A stretch of 64,000 nucleotides of DNA from GCA-2731375 sp002731375. GTDB taxonomy: Bacteria; Pseudomonadota; Alphaproteobacteria; GCA-2731375. Within the stretch, counting starts at the first letter, position 1; each line of letters starts with the position of its first letter. The notes below the pieces were generated by a model. It did not search any database and had not been told where the DNA came from. It worked only from the letters and a program-made list of their open reading frames with translations. The DNA lies in the NCBI GenBank assembly GCA_030752605.1, contig JASMDX010000056.1:1-64000 (forward strand), in the 5' to 3' direction. Shown here piece after piece: positions 34,859 through 43,791 of this stretch. The translations under genes were made by a program, and so were the position numbers.

Positions 34859-36781
34859 CTAGGCCAGCTTTGGTGCCTCGACCTCTTGCGCTTGCCCCAG
34901 GGAGGCCAGCGCCTTGGCGACAATATCGGGCGCGTTCAGGGCCGCGGCGGCATACATTTTTTCTGGGGCGTCATGATCGATAAAGCTGTCGGGCAGCATC
35001 ATGGTGCGGATCTTCAGGTCGTTATCGAGCAATTCATGGCGTTCCAGACATTGGAGCACATGGGCCGAGAAACCGCCGATCGAGCCTTCCTCGATCGTGA
35101 TCAGGACTTTGTGGCTGCGGGCCAGTTCGCAGATCAGATCCTCGTCCAGCGGCTTAACAAATCTGGCATCGGCCACGGAGGTTGAATAGCCCTTGGCGGT
35201 CAGCTCCTCCGCCGCCTTTAGGGATTCGCCCATGCGTGTGCCCAGGGACAGGATGGCGACCGCATTGCCTTTGCGCATCATGCGGCCCTTGCCGATCTGC
35301 AATGGCTGTGCTGGTAGCTCGATCTCCACCCCCTCGCCCTCGCCACGAGGATACCGGAAGGCTGAGGGCCCGTCATCAATGCGGGCGGCGGTGGCTACCA
35401 TGCGGGTTAGTTCAGACTCATCCGCTGCCGCCATGACGACGAAATTAGGCAGGCTGGCCAGATAGGTGATATCGAAGGCGCCCGCATGGGTCGGACCATC
35501 GGCGCCCACTAGGCCGGCCCGGTCGATGGCGAAGCGCACAGGCAGCTTTTGGATCGCGACGTCGTGGACCACCTGATCGTAGGCTCGCTGTAGGAATGTT
35601 GAATAGATCGCCGCGAAGGGCCGGTAGCCGTCTGCCGCCAGCCCGGCTGCGAAAGTCACCCCGTGTTGTTCCGCGATGCCCACATCGAAACAGCGGTTGG
35701 GAAAGCGTTGCTGGAATTCGGCCAAGCCAGTGCCTGATGGCATGGCGGCGGTGATGGCCACGATTTTGTCATCACGCTCGCCCTCGCGGACCAGCTGGTC
35801 GGAGAATACACTGGTATAGCTGGGCGCATTGGGCTTACCTTTGGTCTGGGCCCCGGTGACCACGTCAAAGCGGGAAACACCGTGGAATTTATCAGCCGCT
35901 TCCTCGGCCGGGGCATAGCCCTTGCCCTTTTGCGTCACCACATGCACCAGGATCGGATTGGTGCGCCGGGCTTCGCGCACGTTCTTCAGCACCGGCAGCA
36001 GATGATCCAGATTGTGGCCATCGATGGGACCCACATAGAAAAAGCCCAGTTCCTCGAACAGGGTGCCGCCCGTAATCAGGCCGCGGGCATATTCCTCGGC
36101 CCGGCGCGCGGTGCGTTCCATGGGCTCGGGCATTTTCTGGGCTAGTTGTTTGGCGAAATAACGCAGGCTGCGATAGGGCCGCGAGGACAACAGGCGTGAT
36201 AGATAGGCGCTCATGGCGCCAACGGGAGGCGCGATCGACATGTCGTTATCGTTGAGAATCACGATCATGCGGGTATCCAGTGAGCTGGCGTTGTTCATGG
36301 CCTCGAACGCCATGCCGGCACTCATGGAGCCATCACCGATCACCGCGATGACATTGCTATCCCGGCCATCCAGATCCCGGGCTATGGCGAAGCCAAGCCC
36401 GGCGGAAATGGAGGTTGACGAATGCGCCGTACCGAACGGATCATAGGGGCTTTCCGAACGCTTGGTGAAGCCTGATAGGCCGCCGCCCTGGCGTAGGGTG
36501 CGGATACGATCCCGCCGGCCGGTCAGAATTTTATGGGGATACGCCTGATGCCCCACATCCCAGATCAGCACGTCGTCTGGGGTGTTGAAAACATGATGCA
36601 GGGCGACGGTCAGCTCGACCACGCCCAGCCCGGCACCCAGGTGGCCGCCCGTCTCTGAAACCGCATCGATGGTTTCGGTGCGCAGCTCGTCTGCCAACTG
36701 GCGTAGCTGCTCCGAGGACAGCTGACGGGTATCCGCTGGCCCATCAATGGTATCCAACAATGGCGTCTTGCTGTCTGACAA
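34859..36781 (-). CDS. dxs: 1-deoxy-D-xylulose-5-phosphate synthase
   Basis: First enzyme of the MEP isoprenoid pathway: condenses pyruvate and glyceraldehyde 3-phosphate using thiamine diphosphate. The 640-residue length is normal. Visible are WDVGHQAYPHKILTGRR, the ThDP motif GDGSMSAGMAFEAMNNAS and onward to NDNDMSIAPPVGAMS, DGPTHAGAFD with RFAIDRAGLVGADGPTH, and the transketolase C-terminal domain. It is intact, as expected for an essential gene, and heads dxs-tlyA-rumA while ispA and xseB lie just upstream on the same strand. Confidence 0.97.
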   Translation of the reverse strand: MSDSKTPLLDTIDGPADTRQLSSEQLRQLADELRTETIDAVSETGGHLGAGLGVVELTVALHHVFNTPDDVLIWDVGHQAYPHKILTGRRDRIRTLRQGGGLSGFTKRSESPYDPFGTAHSSTSISAGLGFAIARDLDGRDSNVIAVIGDGSMSAGMAFEAMNNASSLDTRMIVILNDNDMSIAPPVGAMSAYLSRLLSSRPYRSLRYFAKQLAQKMPEPMERTARRAEEYARGLITGGTLFEELGFFYVGPIDGHNLDHLLPVLKNVREARRTNPILVHVVTQKGKGYAPAEEAADKFHGVSRFDVVTGAQTKGKPNAPSYTSVFSDQLVREGERDDKIVAITAAMPSGTGLAEFQQRFPNRCFDVGIAEQHGVTFAAGLAADGYRPFAAIYSTFLQRAYDQVVHDVAIQKLPVRFAIDRAGLVGADGPTHAGAFDITYLASLPNFVVMAAADESELTRMVATAARIDDGPSAFRYPRGEGEGVEIELPAQPLQIGKGRMMRKGNAVAILSLGTRMGESLKAAEELTAKGYSTSVADARFVKPLDEDLICELARSHKVLITIEEGSIGGFSAHVLQCLERHELLDNDLKIRTMMLPDSFIDHDAPEKMYAAAALNAPDIVAKALASLGQAQEVEAPKLA

Positions 36782-36803
36782 TTAGTTTCCGCCGTAAATC
36801 GTA

Positions 36804-37691
36804 TCAACTGCTTCGAGTTATAACGAATTCGCACAAAGCCCGCAAAGGATTAGCCTTGTTGCCAAATCGATCCAAATGCGACGCGGCTTGGCGGGACAAC
36901 AAGGCGGCCTGGTCTCGGGCAGCCTCGATACCCAATTTGGCAACGATCGTCGCCTTGCCGGCGGCGGCATCCTTGCCCGTGGCCTTGCCGACCTCTTCCG
37001 CGCTGCCTTCGGCATCCAGCAAATCGTCGGTGATCTGAAAGGCTAGGCCCAGATCATGGGAGAACATACGCAAGGCTTGGCGCTGTTGCGGCCGGGCCCT
37101 GGCCAGAATGGCTCCCGCCTCGCCCGCGAAAGCGATCATTTCGCCTGTTTTTAGGCGTTGCATGCGCACCGTTCCGGCCTCGTCCAGCGAATTGTTTTCA
37201 GCCCAAAGGTCCAGCACCTGACCGCCGACCATGCCGTGGCCGCCAGCCGCTTTTGCCAGGCCGGCGACAAGATTCGTCCGCACCTCCGGATCGGACGAGG
37301 TCCGGCGGTTGGCTAGAACCTCGAACGCCAGGGTCAGCAGGGCATCGCCGGTCAGCACCGCCGTGGCCTCATCGAACTTTTTATGCACGGTTGGCCGTCC
37401 CCGACGCAGATCATCGTCATCCATGCAAGGCAGGTCGTCATGCACCAGGCTATAGGCATGCACTAGTTCCACCGCTGCTGCCGTGCGCAGGCATTGCTCC
37501 ATCTCCATATCGAAAATCTCGCCGCTGGCAATGACCAGAAAGGGGCGCAGGCGCTTGCCTCCGCCCAGAACCGCATGCCGCATAGCATCGAACAGGCGAT
37601 GCTCCAACTCGCGGCCCTCGGGCAGCAGATTAGCCAATTCCTGGTCCACGGCCTCGGCAGCCTTGTCCAGCATGGCATTGAAGTCAACCAT
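36804..37691 (-). CDS. ispA: Farnesyl diphosphate synthase
   Basis: Short-chain prenyl transferase of 295 residues making farnesyl diphosphate. The first Asp-rich motif is in VHDDLPCMDDDDLRRGRPTVHKKF (DDLPCMDDDD) near residue 87, the second in FQITDDLLDAEG near residue 218, with GGKRLRPFLV before the first. Upstream xseB and downstream dxs complete the conserved alphaproteobacterial cluster xseB-ispA-dxs. Confidence 0.96.
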   Translation of the reverse strand: MVDFNAMLDKAAEAVDQELANLLPEGRELEHRLFDAMRHAVLGGGKRLRPFLVIASGEIFDMEMEQCLRTAAAVELVHAYSLVHDDLPCMDDDDLRRGRPTVHKKFDEATAVLTGDALLTLAFEVLANRRTSSDPEVRTNLVAGLAKAAGGHGMVGGQVLDLWAENNSLDEAGTVRMQRLKTGEMIAFAGEAGAILARARPQQRQALRMFSHDLGLAFQITDDLLDAEGSAEEVGKATGKDAAAGKATIVAKLGIEAARDQAALLSRQAASHLDRFGNKANPLRALCEFVITRSS

Positions 37692-37722
37692 TTGTACTAA
37701 CCATCAGATACTTGTTAAGAAT

Positions 37723-37995
37723 TTATTCGATATCGGCGGCTTCGACCGCCTGGGCCTGGCCGGTGCCGTCGGCAACGATTTTTTCGACCTGCTCGGAGGC
37801 GGTATTAAGCTTCGCCTCGCAGTGGCGTTTCAAAACCGCGCCCCGGCTATAAAGCGCGATGGAGGCATCCAGATCGACCTGGCCGTCCTCCAAATTCTGT
37901 ACAATGGTTTCCAGCTCTACCATGGCCGCTTCAAAACTCATGGCCGCCACATCGTCGGGGATAGCTTCGCTTTCGCTATTTGTTTGTTTTGCCAT
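37723..37995 (-). CDS. xseB: Exodeoxyribonuclease VII small subunit
   Basis: A 90-residue helical protein with MSFEAAMVELETIVQNLEDGQVDLDASIALYSRGAVLKRHCEAKL, the XseB signature. With XseA it forms the single-strand exonuclease VII. It lies 31 bases upstream of ispA and 37 bases downstream of the broken deacetylase gene, in a same-strand cluster. Confidence 0.95.
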   Translation of the reverse strand: MAKQTNSESEAIPDDVAAMSFEAAMVELETIVQNLEDGQVDLDASIALYSRGAVLKRHCEAKLNTASEQVEKIVADGTGQAQAVEAADIE

Positions 37996-38032
37996 TCGCC
38001 AATACTTTCATGCCACTATCAGGGCCCAGACT

Positions 38033-38640
38033 TCAGGGTACGGACATCAAGGCTCGGACGTGGGCCGCCGTTGCCATTGCCAATGCGGTCAGATCATAAC
38101 CGCCTTCAAGAGAGGAAACCAGCCGCCCATCGCAACGGCGCGCCGCCATGGCCAATAATTCTCGGCTGACCCAGGCATAGTCATCCGTGTCCAGGCGTAG
38201 TTGCGCCAGGGGATCATCAGCATGGGCTTCAAAACCCGCTGAAATCAACAATAATTACGGTTCGAACCTATCCAGGGCCGGCAGCAAACCGTCGGTGACG
38301 GCGGCGTGAAAATCACTTCCCGCGGCATCTGGGGCCAGGGGAAAATTATGGATATTGCTGGCGCCCCTTTTCGATGCCGCGCCGGCCGGATACTGGGGCA
38401 TTTGATGGGTCGAGCCATAGAACAGATCGCCGTCATCCCAGAACGCGGCCTGGGTGCCGTTGCCGTGATGCGCGTCGAGGTCGACCACCGCGACGCGCTT
38501 CAAACCATGGGCGCGCGGGCATGCTGGGCGCCGATGGCAACCGAATTGAAGATGCAAAATCTCATGGAGCGTTCCTGCCCGGCATGGCCCGCGCCCATGT
38601 CATGCCCCAGAAATACCGCGTGTTCAAATATCAAGGTTAT
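38033..38640 (-). pseudogene. Histone-deacetylase/acetylpolyamine-amidohydrolase family gene, heavily degraded
   Basis: Reading on the minus strand from about 38640, TLIFEHAVFLGHDMGAGHA is the family N-terminus, but after 20 or so codons it jumps straight to GQERSMRFCIFNSVAIGAQHA, the segment normally over 100 residues later: an internal deletion. A frameshift near 38505-38520 moves homology to the frame with HGLKRVAVVDLDAHHGNGTQ, the Zn-site block. TAA at 38255-38257 replaces a Glu-like position in FEP-stop-LLLISAGFEAHADDP, and the gene ends at SSLEGGYDLTALA. Intact relatives deacetylate polyamines or acetoin-type substrates. Three independent lesions rule out function. Position next to xseB-ispA-dxs matches the ancestral order. 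Confidence 0.88.
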
Positions 38641-38705
38641 GTTTTATCCTGTCGCTGCGAGGGGATGTTGCACTAACATCAGGGCGAAAAAGGGGGATTG
38701 GCGGT

Positions 38706-39752
38706 ATGTTGCAGGAACGTCTCGAGGGAAAATGGATAGACTGCTTCGCGGCTGTCTTCGAACGTTGCAAGTTGGCGCCGGGCGAGGTGGCGGCAATTCT
38801 GTCGGAAAGCCAATCTCGGCCCATCAATGTGCAATTGGCGGAATTGGCCCTGCATCGGTTGGGCGCACAGCCGTTTCACATAGTGGTCCCGACGCCCGCG
38901 CAATCGTCGCCCGTGCCAGTGCGTTCCACCGGCGCTTCGGATGTGATCCAGAATATTCGCCCTGTCGTGGGCGCCCTGGCCAGCACCAGTTTTGTCGTGG
39001 ATTGCACCGTTGAAGGCCTGTTGCATGCTCCGGAGCTGCCCGAAATCCTGCAGGGCGGCGCCAGGGTCTTGATGATCTCCAACGAGCACCCCGAGGCCGT
39101 GGAGCGCCTGGCCCCGGATGATGCCCTGGAAGGCAAGGTCAAGCTGGGCATGAAGATGCTGCGGGAGGCCAATACCATGACCATACCCTCGGCTGCCGGC
39201 AGCAATCTGGCTGTGGATTTGACGGGCGCCGTGGCGGGTGGCGGTTGGGGCTGGGTTACCCGACCCGGTATCATGTCGCACTGGCCGGACGGGCTTTGTC
39301 TGTGTTTTCCCAATACCGGTACCGTCAACGGTACGCTGGTCTTGGATCGGGGTGATGTAAACCTGACTTTCAAGCGCTATCTTGATGCACCCATAACATT
39401 GCGGATCGAGGATGATTATGTAGCAGCCATCGAAGGCGATGGCGTCGACGCGGATCTGATGCGCAGTTATTTTGCGGCCTGGGATGACCGGGATGCCTAT
39501 GCCACCTCGCACATCGGCTGGGGCATGAACCAAGGTGCGCGATGGGATGCTATGACCATGTACGACCGTAGGGATTTCAATGGCACCGAGCTGCGCGCCT
39601 TTGCCGGCAACGTGGTCTATTCCACCGGTGCCAACGAAGTGGCGGGCCGGCAAACCCTAGGCCATTTTGATCTGCCCATCCGCAACTGCACCGTGCAGCT
39701 GGACGACCAGGCCGTGGTCAAGGACGGCGTATTGCAAGGTGAGTTGGCATGA
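38706..39752 (+). CDS. NicX / aminopeptidase M29-like metal-dependent protein
   Basis: A 348-residue protein resembling 2,5-dihydroxypyridine 5,6-dioxygenase (NicX) and its M29 aminopeptidase relatives. Segments include MISNEHPEAVERLAPDD, MTIPSAAGSNLAVDLTG, GIMSHWPDGLCLCFPNTGTVNGTLVLD, ATSHIGWGMNQGARWDAM and GNVVYSTGANEVAGRQTLGHFDLPIRNCTV, whose Glu and His residues supply metal ligands. NicX opens the pyridine ring of nicotinate breakdown, but many genomic members are uncharacterised. The stop overlaps the acyl-CoA dehydrogenase start (ATGA), giving one operon through the CoA ligase. Confidence 0.75.
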   Translation: MLQERLEGKWIDCFAAVFERCKLAPGEVAAILSESQSRPINVQLAELALHRLGAQPFHIVVPTPAQSSPVPVRSTGASDVIQNIRPVVGALASTSFVVDCTVEGLLHAPELPEILQGGARVLMISNEHPEAVERLAPDDALEGKVKLGMKMLREANTMTIPSAAGSNLAVDLTGAVAGGGWGWVTRPGIMSHWPDGLCLCFPNTGTVNGTLVLDRGDVNLTFKRYLDAPITLRIEDDYVAAIEGDGVDADLMRSYFAAWDDRDAYATSHIGWGMNQGARWDAMTMYDRRDFNGTELRAFAGNVVYSTGANEVAGRQTLGHFDLPIRNCTVQLDDQAVVKDGVLQGELA

Positions 39753-40957
39753 CGGCGCCGGCGCAGGCTGAACTACTTGCCACCGCGTGCCGTCTGGGCC
39801 GGGATAAATTCCTCGCCCGCGCTCCCGCCTACGACCGGGAGGGCCGGTTCCCAACCGAGAATTATGCCGATCTGCGCGATGCCGGCTTTCTTGGGCTTGT
39901 CATTCCCGCGCGATACGGCGGTCTGGGCGTGGATTACAAGGGTTATATGGAGATCTCGGCGGAGTTGGGGCGCTGGTGCGGGGCCACGGCGCTAACCTTC
40001 AACATGCATTGCGCCACCATGTTGTGGTCCTCGCAAATGGCTGATGACCTGGAGATGGCCGGGGAACAGCGCGCGCTGCATGAAAGCCGCCGCGCGGGCA
40101 TTTACCGCAAAGTGATCGAGGATGGCGCGATTTTCGCGCAACCATTTTCAGAGCCCAACAGCGCGGCGGCGGCAGGTAGGGCGCCCTTTGGCACCACGGC
40201 GCGCAAGGTGAAAGGTGGCTGGCTGGTTAATGGCCGCAAACATTTTGCCTCCCTGGCCGGTGCGGCGGACTTTTACGGCGTGCTCTGTACTGAGGCCAAG
40301 GAGAACGGCGAAGCGGACGTCAAGGACACCATCTACCTGGCCGTCGATGGCGTGTCGGAAGGCTTTACCATTAGCGGCGAGTGGGATGTCCTGGGCATGC
40401 GGGCGACCTCGTCCAATAATTTGGGCCTGGTGGATGTTTTCGTACCCGATGAACATCAGCTGATGCCGCGGGGCGGGTATTATCAGGCCGCCAGGAACTG
40501 GCCGCACATGTTCATGACGCTGTGCCCCACCTATATGGGCATCGCCCAGGCGGCGTTCGATTTTACCTGCCAGTATCTGCGCGGCGAAGTCGAGGGCGGC
40601 CCACCCGCCGGCAGCGCACGGCACAGCCCGGCCAAGCAGCTGGCGGTGGCTGAAATGCGCATCAAGCTGGAGCAGGCTCGTGCGCTTTTCCAATGTGCAA
40701 TTGCAGAGGCCGGGGTTAATCCGGCCAAGGATACGCGCTTGCGGGCCTATGCGGCGCAATATACGGTGATGGAGTTCGCCAATGACATTTGCCGCCTGGC
40801 ACTGCGCACCTGTGGCGGGCGGGCCATCTTTCGCAATTTGCGCCTGGAGCAATTGTATCGGGATTCCCGCTGCGGCGCCTTGATGCTACCCTGGACGCCG
40901 GAGATCTGCATGGAGCGCCTGGGTTGGGAAAGCCTGTTCGAGGCAGGCGAGAGTTAG
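39749..40957 (+). CDS. Acyl-CoA dehydrogenase family protein
   Basis: FAD-dependent acyl-CoA dehydrogenase fold, 402 residues. N-terminal helical domain (DREGRFPTENYADLRDAGFLGLVIPARYGGLG), FAD-binding mid domain (QPFSEPNSAAAAGRAPF; WDVLGMRATSSNNLGLVDVFVP) and C-terminal helical domain with RTCGGRAIFRNLRLEQLYRDSR. The catalytic Glu is not obvious by eye, so a monooxygenase-like relative is possible. Electrons would go to the ETF at 11.7-13.4 kb. Overlaps the NicX-like gene by 4 bases. Confidence 0.88.
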   Translation: MTAPAQAELLATACRLGRDKFLARAPAYDREGRFPTENYADLRDAGFLGLVIPARYGGLGVDYKGYMEISAELGRWCGATALTFNMHCATMLWSSQMADDLEMAGEQRALHESRRAGIYRKVIEDGAIFAQPFSEPNSAAAAGRAPFGTTARKVKGGWLVNGRKHFASLAGAADFYGVLCTEAKENGEADVKDTIYLAVDGVSEGFTISGEWDVLGMRATSSNNLGLVDVFVPDEHQLMPRGGYYQAARNWPHMFMTLCPTYMGIAQAAFDFTCQYLRGEVEGGPPAGSARHSPAKQLAVAEMRIKLEQARALFQCAIAEAGVNPAKDTRLRAYAAQYTVMEFANDICRLALRTCGGRAIFRNLRLEQLYRDSRCGALMLPWTPEICMERLGWESLFEAGES

Positions 40958-40986
40958 TTAGAGAGACAGTTAGAGAATTTGGGGCG

Positions 40987-42501
40987 ATGGATATTTCTCA
41001 CTGGATCAGCCATTGGGCCGATTGGCATGGTACCAAGACGGCGGTGCATTTCGAGGGCCGGGACATCAGTTATGGCGAGATGGACGCCAGGGTTCGGCAT
41101 CTGGCGGCCATGTTGCAAAGCCACCTGGGCGTAAGCAAGGGCGATAGGGTGGCGCATCTCGGGTATAACAGCCCGGAGCTGTTAGAATTGCTGTTTGCCT
41201 GTGCCCGCCTGGGCGCCATGCTGGTGCCCTTGAATTGGCGTCTGGCGCCACCCGAACATGCCTGGATCCTGCGTGATTGCGAGCCCAAAGCGGTGCTGGC
41301 CGAAGCTGATTTTTTTGAACATTTGAACGGTATTGATGCCGGCCTGCCCCTCGTGGCCTATGGCGCTGCCCTCGATGACATTTGGCAAAGCTACGAAGGA
41401 TTGCTGGCCGCGACTGAAATGGTGCAAGCAACGGGCGGTGGTGGCCTAGATGATCCGCTGACCATTGTCTACACCTCCGGCACCACCGGGCGGCCCAAGG
41501 GCACGCTGTTGACCCAGGAGGCTATTTTCCACAACGCGGTCAACGCTATCGCGGCCCAGGACATCATCGCCGACGACCATATTCTGACCGTGCTGCCCAT
41601 GTTCCATGTGGGCGGCATGAATATCCACACCACGCCCGCCATCCATGCCGGCGCCACCGTCACCATTCAGGCCCGTTATGATCCCGCCGCGACCTTGGCC
41701 GCCCTGGCGCGGTGCAAGCCGACAATTTTTCTAACGGTGCCGGCCATGGCCATGACCTTGACCGGTCATCCCGACTGGGCGGCGACGGACCTATCCAGCC
41801 TGCGTTTCGTTGCCCTTGGCTCTTCCGCTGTGCCGGAGACGATCCTGCGTGCATTTCTGGATCGGGGCATTGCCGCGACACAAATCTACGGTCTGACGGA
41901 AAGCGCGCCGGTCGCTATCTGCCTGCCGATTGCCGATGCCTGGTCCAAAATAGGGTCCTGCGGCAAGCCGGCCCTGCATACCCAGGCGCGTATCGTAGAC
42001 GATAACGGCGATGATGTAGGGCAGGGGAATGGCGGCGAGATCGTGCTGCGCGGCAAGAACTTGTTCCGCGAATATTGGTGCAATGCAACGGGCACAGCGG
42101 AGGCCTATGAAGGCGGCTGGTTTCACACCGGCGATATCGGGCACCAGGACGATCAAGGCTACTATTATGTAGACGAGCGCAAGAAGGACGTGGTGATTTC
42201 GGGTGGCGAGAATATCTACCCGGCGGAGCTGGAGAATATTCTGGCTGATTGCCCGGACCTGGCGGAGGCCGCAGTGGTCGGCCGGCCCGATCAGCGCTGG
42301 GGCGAAATTCCCGTGGCTTGTGTGGTGTCCCAACCGGGCAGCGATATTCAGGGCACCGATATAGTGGCCCTGTTCGAGGGGCGCTTGGCCCGCTACAAGC
42401 ATCCGCGCGAGGTGATCTTCATGGATGCCTTGCCGCGCAACGCCATGGGCAAGGTGGAAAAATTCACCCTGCGTGATGAACTTGCGAACGATGATGGATA
42501 G
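40987..42501 (+). CDS. Acyl-CoA synthetase (ANL superfamily)
   Basis: AMP-forming acyl/aryl-CoA ligase of 504 residues. The start at 40987 (MDISHWISHWADWHG) follows GGGGCG; the frame is open upstream only within the previous gene. Motifs in order: ATP-binding YTSGTTGRPKGTLL, YGLTESAPVAI, GWFHTGDIGHQDDQGYYYVDERKKDVVISGGENIYP and the catalytic-Lys segment PRNAMGKVEKF near the C-terminus. It activates a carboxylate to its CoA ester for the preceding dehydrogenase; substrate unknown. Confidence 0.92.
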   Translation: MDISHWISHWADWHGTKTAVHFEGRDISYGEMDARVRHLAAMLQSHLGVSKGDRVAHLGYNSPELLELLFACARLGAMLVPLNWRLAPPEHAWILRDCEPKAVLAEADFFEHLNGIDAGLPLVAYGAALDDIWQSYEGLLAATEMVQATGGGGLDDPLTIVYTSGTTGRPKGTLLTQEAIFHNAVNAIAAQDIIADDHILTVLPMFHVGGMNIHTTPAIHAGATVTIQARYDPAATLAALARCKPTIFLTVPAMAMTLTGHPDWAATDLSSLRFVALGSSAVPETILRAFLDRGIAATQIYGLTESAPVAICLPIADAWSKIGSCGKPALHTQARIVDDNGDDVGQGNGGEIVLRGKNLFREYWCNATGTAEAYEGGWFHTGDIGHQDDQGYYYVDERKKDVVISGGENIYPAELENILADCPDLAEAAVVGRPDQRWGEIPVACVVSQPGSDIQGTDIVALFEGRLARYKHPREVIFMDALPRNAMGKVEKFTLRDELANDDG

Positions 42502-42606
42502 ATGCGGAAATTTTTTCTTTGACGGTGCCTAGCCTGCCACAAAATTGCTATATTTCCGGTCTAGGTTTGCCTGATGATTTGGCAAGAAGTTAGAGGATGA
42601 GGCTTC

Positions 42607-43782
42607 ATGAGTTTTTTCGTATACGGATCGCGGCTGCTTCCGCTGGCCGCCACGGTTTTCGCCCTGGCTCTGCTGCTGACCGGCGGCAACGCCGGGGTGG
42701 CGGCGAAATCCTTGACCGAAACCCCGGCCAAACAGGCGATCCTGATCGATCATGCCACCGGGACCGTGCTGTTTTCCAAGAATTCCGAACAAGCTATGCC
42801 GCCGTCATCCATGTCCAAGCTAATGACCCTGTATATGCTGTTCGACCGGTTGGCCGCCGGCGGTCTGAAGATGGACGATACCTTTCCGGTCAGCAAGAAA
42901 GCCTGGCGCATGGGCGGTTCGAAAATGTTCGTCCGCGTCGATACCGAAGTCAAGATCGGCGACCTGATCCGCGGTATCGTCATCCAGTCGGGCAACGATG
43001 CCTGCATCGTGGTGGCGGAAGGCATTGGCGGCGATGAAGCATCCTTTGCCAGCCTGATGAATGAGACGGCCCGGGAATTGGGCATGCTGGACAGCTATTT
43101 CGTTAACGCCTCCGGCTGGCCGCATCCCGATCACGTCATGACCGCCAAGGACTTGTCTATTCTGGTCCGGGCCCTGATCGACAAGTTCCCGCAATATTAC
43201 CCGATCTTTTCCGAACGCAGTTTTACCTTTTCCAAGATTCGCCAGGGCAACCGCAACCCCCTGCTTTACAAGAACGTCGGCGCCGATGGCCTGAAAACCG
43301 GCTATACCGCGGCCGCTGGCTATGGCCTGGCCGCCTCGGCCCAGCGCAGCGGGCGGCGACTGGATCTGGTGGTGAACGGCCTGAACAGCGTCAATCAACG
43401 CAGCAGGGAATCACAACGGCTGTTGTCCTGGGGGTTTCGGGAATTCGGCAACTACGCCCTGTTCAAGGCTGGCGAGCAGGTGGCGGACGCCTCGGTCTGG
43501 CTGGGCAGCATGGGTACGGTGCCCCTGTTGATCGAGGATCCCCTGACCATCATCATTCCGCGCAAGGCACGCCGGGACATGAAGGTCAGCGTTAATTTTC
43601 AGGGACCCTTGCCAGCACCCATCGCCAAGGGGCAGATGGTGGCGACCTTGCGCATCGAGGCACCGAACATGACACCGATCGTGCGGCCCCTGATCGCCGG
43701 CGCCAATATTGCCCGCAAAGGTGTTTTTGGTCGTCTTGGCGCGGCGCTGGAACATCTGGTGTTCGGCGGCGTTTCCAATTGA
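42607..43782 (+). CDS. D-alanyl-D-alanine carboxypeptidase (PBP5/6 type)
   Basis: Periplasmic peptidoglycan D,D-carboxypeptidase of 391 residues. An N-terminal hydrophobic signal sequence (about residues 8-35, LLPLAATVFALALLLTGG) precedes the mature start. Penicillin-binding motifs are SMSK (SxxK nucleophile in PPSSMSKLMTLYMLF), SGN in QSGNDACIV and KTG in DGLKTGYTAAAGYG, followed by the C-terminal beta domain of PBP5/6 (PRKARRDMKVSVNFQGPL). It trims pentapeptides. A promoter region of about 100 bases lies in front. Confidence 0.94.
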   Translation: MSFFVYGSRLLPLAATVFALALLLTGGNAGVAAKSLTETPAKQAILIDHATGTVLFSKNSEQAMPPSSMSKLMTLYMLFDRLAAGGLKMDDTFPVSKKAWRMGGSKMFVRVDTEVKIGDLIRGIVIQSGNDACIVVAEGIGGDEASFASLMNETARELGMLDSYFVNASGWPHPDHVMTAKDLSILVRALIDKFPQYYPIFSERSFTFSKIRQGNRNPLLYKNVGADGLKTGYTAAAGYGLAASAQRSGRRLDLVVNGLNSVNQRSRESQRLLSWGFREFGNYALFKAGEQVADASVWLGSMGTVPLLIEDPLTIIIPRKARRDMKVSVNFQGPLPAPIAKGQMVATLRIEAPNMTPIVRPLIAGANIARKGVFGRLGAALEHLVFGGVSN

Positions 43783-43791
43783 TGTACTGCC

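Noticed and set aside
38679..39653. 324-codon minus-strand frame opposite the NicX-like gene
   Set aside because: No motif or ribosome site; antisense shadow.
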